A model generated the notes under the pieces. That model searched no databases and was not told the origin of the DNA. It worked only from the letters and a program-made list of their open reading frames with translations. Positions 1 to 6,486 of a DNA stretch of 8,570 bases are shown one piece after another (position 1 is the stretch's first letter; every line of letters starts with the position of its first letter). Position numbers and translations under genes: made by a program. The stretch is from Pseudaquidulcibacter sp964557085. Its GTDB lineage: Bacteria > Pseudomonadota > Alphaproteobacteria > Caulobacterales > Aquidulcibacteraceae. The DNA lies in NCBI GenBank assembly GCA_964557085.1, contig CAZKYS010000099.1, forward strand, positions 1 through 8,570, in the 5' to 3' direction.

Positions 1-718
1 AAAACTGACCTTCTTCATCGACAATTGAACCTAATCTTGCCGCTATTGGCGCAACCAAACCATATGCAACGAAAACGCCCAAAAATGTTCCAACCAATGC
101 GTGACCAATCATACCACCCAAAACCGCAGGTGGTTCTGTGATTGCGCCCATTGTTTTAATAATACCCAAAACCGCCGCAACAATACCAAGAGCAGGCAAA
201 CCATCTGCAAGATTTTGAATTGCATGTGCGGGTGAATGCGCTTCGTGGTGATGCTTTTCTAATTGCTTTTCCATGTTGTTTTCAACCTGATGTGGATCAT
301 CAAGGTTCATGGTCATCATGCGCAAAGTATCACAAATCAAGTCAGTAACATGGTGATCTTTGGCAATTTTTGGATAGCGTGAAAAAATTGGGCTGTCATG
401 TGGTTTTTCGATATGCGCTTCAAGTGCAACCACACCTTTTGATTTCATTAGTTTAGTAAGTGAAAATAATAATAATAATAAATCTTGGTAATCTTGCTTT
501 TTCCATTTTGGCCCAGCTGCAACTTTACCAAAGCCTGCGCCCACGCCTTTTAGCGTATCCATGGAATTGCCGACAACCATTGCGCCAACACCTGAACCAA
601 GAATAATTACCAATTCCATTGGCGCAGCTTCAATCACTGCATCAAGCTGACCGCCCGCAGCAATGAAGCCACCGAAAACCGTCGCAAATACTAAAACAAC
701 ACCAATTGCAAAGAACAT
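1..718 (-). CDS. motA: Flagellar motor stator protein MotA (C-terminus cut by window edge)
   Basis: MotA is the inner-membrane stator subunit that, with MotB, couples proton flow to torque on the flagellar rotor. I read 239 residues before the left edge; family members are about 285-290, so the last ~50 are missing. Membrane segments lie near residues 1-20 and 34-52, then a cytoplasmic loop, then two more near 175-190 and 203-225. The loop motif GVVALEAHIEKP carries E100, matching the rotor-interacting glutamate of E. coli MotA (E98). K92 sits where E. coli has R90, so the charge is kept. P175 (in DGLPALGIVAAVLG) and P224 match the two functionally important MotA prolines (P173 and P222). The ATG at 716-718 is forced because the codon directly upstream is an in-frame TGA. 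A His-rich stretch (155-165) precedes the third membrane segment. motB is expected just beyond the left edge. Assignment is secure by motif and architecture. Confidence 0.95.
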   Translation of the reverse strand, partial: MFFAIGVVLVFATVFGGFIAAGGQLDAVIEAAPMELVIILGSGVGAMVVGNSMDTLKGVGAGFGKVAAGPKWKKQDYQDLLLLLFSLTKLMKSKGVVALEAHIEKPHDSPIFSRYPKIAKDHHVTDLICDTLRMMTMNLDDPHQVENNMEKQLEKHHHEAHSPAHAIQNLADGLPALGIVAAVLGIIKTMGAITEPPAVLGGMIGHALVGTFLGVFVAYGLVAPIAARLGSIVDEEGQF

Positions 719-731
719 TCAAACACCATCT

Positions 732-752
732 AATGAATTATTGTCATTCATT
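732..752. repeat. Perfect 7-base inverted repeat in the motA leader
   Basis: AATGAAT at 732-738 and ATTCATT at 746-752 are perfect complements separated by seven bases, 13 bases upstream of the motA start. It could form a small hairpin in the motA leader RNA or be a two-fold symmetric protein site. Both arms are A/T-rich, so chance is a real alternative. The rest of the 111-base gap (719-829) shows no convincing promoter to my eye. Confidence 0.3.
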
Positions 753-829
753 TAAACCCGAAGGATTAACATCAGGTAGAAATAAGATGAACAAAATCTT
801 TATTTTTGGCTATTTTTACACAAAAGCGT

Positions 830-1972
830 TTATAAAAAATGATTATCTATTAATTTTTCTAAAAAACTGATGCATTTTGCGATTTCATTTACTTCAATGA
901 ATTCATTTGGTTGATGTGCTTGTAAAATTGAACCGGGACCGCATATTACAGCATTTAAGCCAGCACGCTGAAACAATCCTGCTTCTGCGGCATAGGCAAC
1001 GCCAAAGACATCATTATCACCAGTAATTTGGCGACAGATATTTTCAGAATTAGAATTAGCCTCATATTTAAGGCCCGGTGTATTTGACCGTCTTGTTATT
1101 ATCGCGCCGCCATTTGGTGCACGTTTTTTAATTGCAACATCAATTTGCGCAACTTTTTGGGCAATTTTTTCAATCAATATTGAATTATCAAAATCAGGTT
1201 CGCAACGAATATCAAACAAGAAACGGCAATGATGGGCCAAAATATTTACCGCTGTGCCGCCTTCAATTATCCCAACGCTTAAAGTTGCGCCATCTGGTTC
1301 AAAAATACTATTTGGGTTTTTAATTGAATTTGAAAGCTCTTTAATGAATGCGAGCAAATCAATTGCCTCCATTATAGCCGAAACCCCTTGGTCGGGGCGA
1401 CTTGAATGGGCTTCATGTCCTGTGATTTCAATTTTGAAAGTTGAAATTGATTTATGCGCTGAAACCACTTTCATATTTGTCGGTTCGCCAACAATTACGG
1501 CATCTATTTTTGGAAAATTATTCGCTAATTCGTCAACCATTGACGGCGCGCCAAGGCATCCAACTTCTTCATCATAAGAAAGTGCAAAATAAATTGGGCG
1601 CTTTAAATTTTCGCGCGCAATCCTTGGAACCATCGCCAAAAAGCACGCCGAAAAAGCCTTCATATCGGCTGTTCCACGACCAAATAATTTATCGCCAATT
1701 TGCGTTAATTCAAACGGATTTGTATTCCAAATCTGATCATCAATAGGAACAACATCAGAATGACCAGATAAAACAATGCCGCCATCAATATCGGGTCCAA
1801 AGGCAATTATTAAATTGGCTTTATTATTATCTTGATTGTAAATCCGCTTTGCGCGCGCACCATAGGAAACACAATATTCTTCAAACCAATCAATTAATTT
1901 TAAATTTGAATCGCGTGAAACAGTTTCAAACGCGATTAAAGTTTTTAAAATATCAATTGCTTGATTTTGCAT
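830..1972 (-). CDS. argE: Acetylornithine deacetylase-type M20 peptidase (ArgE family)
   Basis: This is a 380-residue dinuclear-zinc amidohydrolase of the M20/ArgE family, normal length. ArgE hydrolyses N2-acetyl-ornithine to ornithine and acetate in cytoplasmic arginine synthesis. Family motifs are in order: LSGHSDVVP with metal ligands H71 and D73, GRGTADMK with bridging D103, DEEVG with catalytic base E135 and ligand E136, VGEPT with E163, and QAHQPNEF with ligand H353. The dimerisation ('lid') domain runs roughly from 175 to 290 and contains GHEAHSSRPDQGVSAI. The ATG at 1970-1972 lies two bases after the FKBP stop (TAATAATG), which suggests translational coupling; no strong Shine-Dalgarno is visible. 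Alphaproteobacteria often recycle the acetyl group with ArgJ, so this ArgE-like enzyme could act on another N-acyl amino acid. The family is certain; the exact substrate is inferred. Confidence 0.85.
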   Translation of the reverse strand: MQNQAIDILKTLIAFETVSRDSNLKLIDWFEEYCVSYGARAKRIYNQDNNKANLIIAFGPDIDGGIVLSGHSDVVPIDDQIWNTNPFELTQIGDKLFGRGTADMKAFSACFLAMVPRIARENLKRPIYFALSYDEEVGCLGAPSMVDELANNFPKIDAVIVGEPTNMKVVSAHKSISTFKIEITGHEAHSSRPDQGVSAIMEAIDLLAFIKELSNSIKNPNSIFEPDGATLSVGIIEGGTAVNILAHHCRFLFDIRCEPDFDNSILIEKIAQKVAQIDVAIKKRAPNGGAIITRRSNTPGLKYEANSNSENICRQITGDNDVFGVAYAAEAGLFQRAGLNAVICGPGSILQAHQPNEFIEVNEIAKCISFLEKLIDNHFL

Positions 1973-1974
1973 TA

Positions 1975-2583
1975 TTAGTGATTCTTAATTTCACCCTCTG
2001 GGATTTTGCCATCGATAGAATTAGTTATTTCATTACTAACTTCACCGCCAATACTATCAGCACCAACAACAGATTCAAGGCGCATTTTAAAAATCAGCAA
2101 AGAATTTGGTGGAATTTCACAAGGCCTGTCGGCATCACCACAGCCCATTGGCATACCAACAGAGCCATAACCAAGTTTCGGATGAACCCAAATTGTCCAT
2201 TCATCACCAGGGCGCATTAATTGTAATGCCTCTGTCCATGCGGGAATTAATTGTGAAACATTGAATTCAGCGGCAACGCCGCGTTCATAAGAGGAATCAA
2301 AAACTTTGCCATTTGCAAGTTTACCTTCATAATTCACGCGAACCATTGAATCATAAGATGGCGATTTACCATCTGGCTTACCTTTATTGATGACCATATA
2401 TTGAAGGCCACTTTTTGTAGTTAAAACCCCAGTTTGCGCCTGATTTTGCAAAAGAAAATTATCAGCATCTTGAAGGTTTTTTGTAGCCTCAGGCGAAGCA
2501 ATTATTTCACCTTTTTTTGAACATGAAATTATGCCAAAACCTAAACCTAATAATAAAGCAAAAGCGCTAAATTTTTTTAACAT
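1975..2583 (-). CDS. FKBP-type peptidyl-prolyl cis-trans isomerase, predicted lipoprotein
   Basis: A 202-residue predicted envelope folding helper that isomerises Xaa-Pro bonds. The N-terminus is a lipoprotein signal: basic MLKK, a hydrophobic stretch, and lipobox IISC with lipidated C21. Ser at +2 is compatible with outer-membrane sorting by the rule known from E. coli. A linker (about 22-75) includes a short predicted helix and the lead-in KSGLQYMVINKG. The FKBP domain spans about 78-172. Active-site equivalents of FKBP12 are visible: Y85, F95 and D96 (GKVFDSS), L112-I113 and W116 (QLIPAWTEAL), Y139 (GYGSVG) and F165. An unusual insertion in the flap loop carries C148 and C155 before the usual IPPNSLLIF. 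A ~30-residue Gly/Glu-rich tail follows the domain. The ATG has a clear AAAGG at 2591-2595, seven bases upstream. It lies 14 bases after ilvA and 2 before argE, so co-transcription is likely although the roles are unrelated. Confidence 0.92.
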   Translation of the reverse strand: MLKKFSAFALLLGLGFGIISCSKKGEIIASPEATKNLQDADNFLLQNQAQTGVLTTKSGLQYMVINKGKPDGKSPSYDSMVRVNYEGKLANGKVFDSSYERGVAAEFNVSQLIPAWTEALQLMRPGDEWTIWVHPKLGYGSVGMPMGCGDADRPCEIPPNSLLIFKMRLESVVGADSIGGEVSNEITNSIDGKIPEGEIKNH

Positions 2584-2597
2584 TTTAAAACCTTTAT

Positions 2598-3812
2598 TTA
2601 TGCGCGCGGTGGATAACCAATTCGCGTAAGTGCATCTATAATTTCTTGTGTGTGCAATGCATCGCGGCTTTCGACCATAATGTCAAACTCTGCACCCTTT
2701 GCAGGAACATCAAGCGCAAGACGATTATGTGCAACCTCAATAATATTACCGCCTGAATCACCAATTGTCTTTGATACAAGCGCCAAAAGACCAGGGCGGT
2801 CATCACCAACAATTCTTAAACGAACGATACGCTGTTCGCGCACCAATGAACGTGTAAGAACACTTGCCAAAAGACGTGGATCGATATTTCCGCCCGACAA
2901 AATAAGGCCAATTTTCTTACCAGAGAATTTTTCAGGATAAGCAAGCAATGCCGCAAGACCCGCCGCGCCCGCGCCCTCTGCAACGGTTTTTTCAACATTG
3001 CAATAAAGGGTTACTGCCTGTTCCATATCGGCTTCTTCAACTGGAAGAACTTCTTTTACAAGCTCGCGGCAGATATCAGTTGGAATTTGCCCAACATATT
3101 TAACGGCAATACCCTCTGCGATGGTTTGGCCTTCGCATTTAACATCTTTAATTTGGCGAAGCGCCGCATCCATTGACGGATACATCGCAGGTTCAACACC
3201 AACAATTTCAATCGCTGGGTTAATTGCTTTTGCAGCAACTGCCACACCACCAATAAGACCGCCACCGCCAACAGGAACGATTAGACATTCTAAATCTGCA
3301 TAATCTTCAAGCATTTCAAGGCCAATTGTGCCCTGCCCTGCAACCACCAACGCATCATCATATGGTGGAATGAAAACAAGATTTTCTTTGTCGCATAATT
3401 CATGCGCATAATCAGAAGCTTCTACGAGGCTTTGACCATGAATAATTACGCGCGCGCCGTGGCGTCTTGTATGTTCAACCTTTGTGAAAGGTGTGCCATT
3501 TGGCATCACAATTGTTGCAGGAACACCAAGGCGTGCCGCATGATAGGCAACACCTTGCGCATGATTTCCCGCGCTCATGGCAATAACACCGCGTTTTCTT
3601 TCATCTTCATTGAGGTTCAAAAGGCGATTTAATGCCCCGCGCTCTTTGAAAGATGCCGTAAATTGGAAGTTTTCAAACTTAACCCAAACCTGTGCACCCG
3701 TTATTTCGGATAATGTTTTAGAATAAGATAATGGCGTACGTGATACTTGCCCCGCAATTAGTTTTTGGGCGGCGCGTATATCATCAATAGTTACTGGTAA
3801 TTTATTGCTCAT
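2598..3812 (-). CDS. ilvA: Threonine ammonia-lyase (threonine dehydratase) with C-terminal ACT domain
   Basis: A PLP enzyme (fold type II) converting L-threonine to 2-oxobutanoate and ammonia, the entry step to isoleucine; some members also act on serine. The 404 residues match the single-ACT form of the family. The PLP Schiff-base lysine is K56 in FTASFKERGA. The substrate/cofactor loop is SAGNHAQG (80-87), the phosphate-binding loop is GGGGL (182-186), and S307 in SGGN would contact the pyridine nitrogen. The ACT domain covers about 328-404, beginning RIVRLRIVGDDRPGLLALV, and implies allosteric control by an amino acid, probably isoleucine or valine (inferred). The E. coli biosynthetic IlvA is longer with two ACT-like domains, so this resembles the shorter type found in many Alphaproteobacteria. 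The ATG at 3810-3812 has a GGA three bases upstream, a short spacing. It begins after a 67-base gap and heads the ilvA-FKBP-argE cluster. Confidence 0.94.
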   Translation of the reverse strand: MSNKLPVTIDDIRAAQKLIAGQVSRTPLSYSKTLSEITGAQVWVKFENFQFTASFKERGALNRLLNLNEDERKRGVIAMSAGNHAQGVAYHAARLGVPATIVMPNGTPFTKVEHTRRHGARVIIHGQSLVEASDYAHELCDKENLVFIPPYDDALVVAGQGTIGLEMLEDYADLECLIVPVGGGGLIGGVAVAAKAINPAIEIVGVEPAMYPSMDAALRQIKDVKCEGQTIAEGIAVKYVGQIPTDICRELVKEVLPVEEADMEQAVTLYCNVEKTVAEGAGAAGLAALLAYPEKFSGKKIGLILSGGNIDPRLLASVLTRSLVREQRIVRLRIVGDDRPGLLALVSKTIGDSGGNIIEVAHNRLALDVPAKGAEFDIMVESRDALHTQEIIDALTRIGYPPRA

Positions 3813-3854
3813 AGATCCGTGTGACTTAGCTATTTATGCCCGTAAAAGCAACAA

Positions 3855-3890
3855 ACAAACTACAATTTACTGATAACAATTAAAGTTTGT
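3855..3890 (-). terminator. Weak hairpin at the end of the HPP gene, possible terminator
   Basis: On the minus strand ACAAACT (3890-3884) and AGTTTGT (3861-3855) are perfect 7-base complements around a 22-base loop that contains a further AATT/AATT pairing. The structure overlaps the HPP stop codon, and the downstream strand reads TTGTTGCTTTTACG, T-rich but without a true U-run. The stem is A/T-rich and weak. It sits where the tipF-to-HPP group would end before ilvA, so partial termination is plausible but not shown. Confidence 0.3.
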
Positions 3891-4368
3891 GTACGTGTGG
3901 ATAATGATGATTTTGACTTTTGTGATAAATTATTCCACATATAATCAATAGTATAGAGCTTAATATTACTGCAATCATCACATATAATACGTCTAAGTGA
4001 TGCGCTGTTACCATCAAGAGTGCCAAGCCACCGCCCGGTGGATGCATAAATCCCACAAGCATCATAAATAAAATTGCCATACCCACGGCAACACTAAATC
4101 CAAGTGCGCTATCACCAAAAAATTTATAGGCTAAAATCCCACTAGAAGCGGCAATAATATTCCCAAGTATTACATTGGCAGGCTGTGAATATGGGCTAAA
4201 AGGGGCACCAAATACCAATGCCGCACTTGCACCAATTGAGGCAAAAATTGCGATATTGATATTAAGATTATGACCCAAATATTTACTTGAAATCGCGATA
4301 ATAAATATCGCGGCAAATGCACCTATCGCGGCAGTAATAGCTTGTGTGGCATGTTGAAATAATTTCAT
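3880..4368 (-). CDS. HPP-family integral membrane protein
   Basis: A 162-residue inner-membrane protein with four to five hydrophobic segments (about 8-27, 38-56, 66-84, 90-108, 125-147). Signature elements are ASIGASAALVFGAPFSPYSQP (43-63, tail of the second segment into a polar loop) and the family-defining HPP at 109-111, here followed by three glycines (HPPGGG). The fold and length match the HPP family; cyanobacterial and plant chloroplast members have been linked to nitrite uptake, but most bacterial members are uncharacterised. The C-terminus is His-rich (five of the last 14 residues: HKSQNHHYPHVHKL). The ATG overlaps the antiporter stop by one base (TAATG), so translation is probably coupled and the two membrane proteins may work together. 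The substrate is unknown. A weak hairpin covers the stop. Confidence 0.85.
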   Translation of the reverse strand: MKLFQHATQAITAAIGAFAAIFIIAISSKYLGHNLNINIAIFASIGASAALVFGAPFSPYSQPANVILGNIIAASSGILAYKFFGDSALGFSVAVGMAILFMMLVGFMHPPGGGLALLMVTAHHLDVLYVMIAVILSSILLIICGIIYHKSQNHHYPHVHKL

Positions 4369-5570
4369 TAATTATTTTCTTCAATTGCTTTTAGTTTTGG
4401 TTTCACAATCGGAATAGATAACATCGTACTCATGACTGCCATAAGTAAGGTTGCAGTAAAAGTTTCATTGGTGATGATTTGTTTATCCAAAAGGATATTT
4501 ACAAAAATAATCATGATCAATGCTTTTGTTTGCAATAGCCAGCCTATAATCGATGCCTCACCCTTTTTCCATTTAAGGATTTTACCCGCAATTTGAACGC
4601 CAAATAGTTTCCCACTTACTGATGCCAATAATAATAAGAATGCGGCGCCAAATACCATTAATCCACCCACATCCCATTGTGTCCTAAGCCCTGTCGATAA
4701 AAAGAATACAGGCATTATCGCAAGCAAAATGTGCGAACGGAACATATCCATTTTCTCTTGATTAAACCATTTGGCATCCAAAATTGCGCCTGCTAAAAAC
4801 GCGCCAACCATATAATGAAGCCCCGACCAATCGGCGGCAAAACCACTTGCAGCAAGCCAAATAAGGGCAACATACCATCTGTCTTGTTCTTGAATTTTTG
4901 CCATTAATTTGCGCATTAAATATGCGGCAATTGCAAAACCTACCAAATAGCCTGCTTGGCGGCCAACCCTATTCCAATCAAGAAGGATTATCGCCAAAAC
5001 ACCCCAAATCATAATGTCATCAAGGCTGGCATATCTTAAAATTCGCTGTCCCATTGGCTTACGTAGGATTTCAAGTTTTTCCATAAATAAAACTAAGATT
5101 GGTAATGCAGTAACAGCGCAGGCCATACCTATTCCAAGGATGAATTGCCATTCCTTCCCCTTAACACCAATCCAATTCGAATTTATTTTAAGCATGATTA
5201 ATGCGGCAATTGCACCAAAAATCAACGGAACACCAAGCGCAAGCCCCGCAGTAATTGAGCTTTCACGGCGATTTTCCCATGCTTTTTCAATATCAAGTTC
5301 GATACCTGCCACAAAGACAAATATCATAACCGCCCACCATGCCACGCCATTTAAAGCGCCAATAACTTTCGGATTAAAAACAAATTCATAATATTGCGGA
5401 AAAACATGCCCCAAGATTCCAGGGCCAAGCAAAATGCCACCAATAATCTGAACCACAACAAGCGGCGCATAATAATCAGTTTTAAAAACACGCCATACCA
5501 AATATGGCACGGTGAAAATAATTAGCATTGCGATTAAATAAATCTCGCTTAATGACATCTCTGGTGCCAT
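4368..5570 (-). CDS. CPA2-family cation/proton antiporter (Na+/H+ exchanger domain)
   Basis: A 400-residue inner-membrane antiporter of the monovalent cation:proton antiporter-2 superfamily, expected to exchange Na+ or K+ for H+. It contains about 11-13 hydrophobic segments. Recognisable family elements are QIIGGILLGPGILG (41-54), FVAGIELD (86-93), the core CAVTALPILVLFMEKL (151-166) typical of the unwound helix, and the ion-binding acidic pair D184-D185 in ASLDDIMIWG. GAFLAGAIL (256-264), PVFFLSTGLR (287-296) and SGKLFG with K321 follow. The TALP and LDD pattern resembles the KHA1/CHX-like branch more than KefB/C. There is no C-terminal RCK/TrkA-N or UspA domain, so direct nucleotide gating is not expected. 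The ATG lies nine bases after the HAD gene with a strong GGGGG Shine-Dalgarno, and its stop overlaps the HPP start. The ion specificity cannot be read from sequence. Confidence 0.9.
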   Translation of the reverse strand: MAPEMSLSEIYLIAMLIIFTVPYLVWRVFKTDYYAPLVVVQIIGGILLGPGILGHVFPQYYEFVFNPKVIGALNGVAWWAVMIFVFVAGIELDIEKAWENRRESSITAGLALGVPLIFGAIAALIMLKINSNWIGVKGKEWQFILGIGMACAVTALPILVLFMEKLEILRKPMGQRILRYASLDDIMIWGVLAIILLDWNRVGRQAGYLVGFAIAAYLMRKLMAKIQEQDRWYVALIWLAASGFAADWSGLHYMVGAFLAGAILDAKWFNQEKMDMFRSHILLAIMPVFFLSTGLRTQWDVGGLMVFGAAFLLLLASVSGKLFGVQIAGKILKWKKGEASIIGWLLQTKALIMIIFVNILLDKQIITNETFTATLLMAVMSTMLSIPIVKPKLKAIEENN

Positions 5571-5575
5571 TTTTG

Positions 5576-5580
5576 CCCCC
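5576..5580 (-). promoter_or_regulatory. Shine-Dalgarno of the antiporter, fused to the upstream stop codon
   Basis: The minus strand reads TAGGGGGCAAAAATG: the last base of the HAD stop codon is also the first base of a GGGGG ribosome-binding site, five bases before the antiporter ATG. Terminating ribosomes would cover this site, so the two genes are likely coupled in translation. Confidence 0.7.
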
Positions 5581-6434
5581 TATTTTAGGAATTCCATCCC
5601 ATATTTTGCTTTTAGGCCCGCATTTTCTAAGAATGCTTGGGTTTTTGTGGCACTTAGGCCATTTTCATCCTTCATGTCATTGGCATGAATACCATCCGCG
5701 ATAAAGAGGCAATCATAATTTTGATTATTCGCCCCCAATACATCGGTTTTCAAACCGTCACCGATACAAAGAATTTTTGAATTATCAGGTGTAAAACCCA
5801 ATAATTTTGTGGCTTCTTTTAAAACCATTTCATAAATCGGCGAATGTGGTTTTCCCGCCATTACAACTTTGCCGCCCAATTCTTCATATATATCAGCAAG
5901 CGCACCACCGCATGGGATAATTTTGTCGCCATGTTGAACCATTTTATCAGGATTAGCACAAATGAATGGCAAATTATGTTTTACCAATTGCGCCAACTCA
6001 TCACGATAGCTTTCGGCACTTTCGTTCAAATCATCACGTGGCCCAGTGCAAATAATATATTGCGCCTTTTCAATATCAACATAATCAACGCCAATTGCAT
6101 CAAAGAAAATATCATCCTTTGGCGGACCCAAACGATAGGCAGATTGCCCATATTCGCGTGCCGTCATTATCGTTGCATCACCCGAAGTAACAATTGCGTC
6201 ATAGCACGAATTATCAATATCCATTGTTTGCAATTGTGGCGGGATATGCGGGCTTGGGCGCGGTGAATTAGAAATTAAAATTACTTTTTTACCCAATTCA
6301 CGAAATGACTTAAGGGCAATAAGTGCATTTGGAAATTGGGCGCGTCCATTGTGGATTACGCCCCAAATATCGCAAAAAATTGCGTCATATTGATTTGAAA
6401 TTTGCTCTAGAGTGTCGATTATTTTTATTTGCAT
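5580..6434 (-). CDS. Class IIA HAD-superfamily hydrolase (TIGR01459-type)
   Basis: A cytoplasmic phosphatase-like protein of 284 residues, related to NagD and chronophin-type enzymes; the substrate is unknown. HAD motifs are in order: motif I CDIWGVIHNG with nucleophile D22, motif II LISNS with S55, motif III GKPHSPIY with K195, and motif IV CIGDGLKTDVLGA with acidic D226 and D231. Motif I has Trp (W24) where most HAD phosphatases have the acid/base Asp (DxD); as I recall, DxWGV is typical of this subfamily. The class IIA cap lies between motifs II and III. I chose the ATG at 6432-6434 because homologues begin about 20 residues before motif I; a TTG at 6447-6449 is also in frame but has no Shine-Dalgarno. 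Neither start has a good one. It follows tipF by 52 bases and precedes the antiporter by nine. Confidence 0.88.
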   Translation of the reverse strand: MQIKIIDTLEQISNQYDAIFCDIWGVIHNGRAQFPNALIALKSFRELGKKVILISNSPRPSPHIPPQLQTMDIDNSCYDAIVTSGDATIMTAREYGQSAYRLGPPKDDIFFDAIGVDYVDIEKAQYIICTGPRDDLNESAESYRDELAQLVKHNLPFICANPDKMVQHGDKIIPCGGALADIYEELGGKVVMAGKPHSPIYEMVLKEATKLLGFTPDNSKILCIGDGLKTDVLGANNQNYDCLFIADGIHANDMKDENGLSATKTQAFLENAGLKAKYGMEFLK

Positions 6435-6486
6435 AATGCCATTTAGCAATATTAAGCAAATTCAAAAAGCCCCAAAATGTAATTAT

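Noticed and set aside
752..769. Second CtrA-type box near motA (ttaa and ttaac)
   Set aside because: The two half-sites are separated by ten bases, not seven, so the consensus spacing fails.
3813..3850. Sigma-70-like promoter for ilvA around CATAAATAGC
   Set aside because: The -10 match is poor and no -35 at proper spacing stands out, so I do not list it.
5014..6266. Plus-strand open frames opposite the antiporter and HAD genes (5014-5391 and 5844-6266)
   Set aside because: Both mirror strongly conserved minus-strand genes and their translations match nothing I recognise.
6447..6449. In-frame TTG as start of the HAD gene
   Set aside because: It has no Shine-Dalgarno and adds only five unconserved residues; the ATG at 6432-6434 gives a normal N-terminus.
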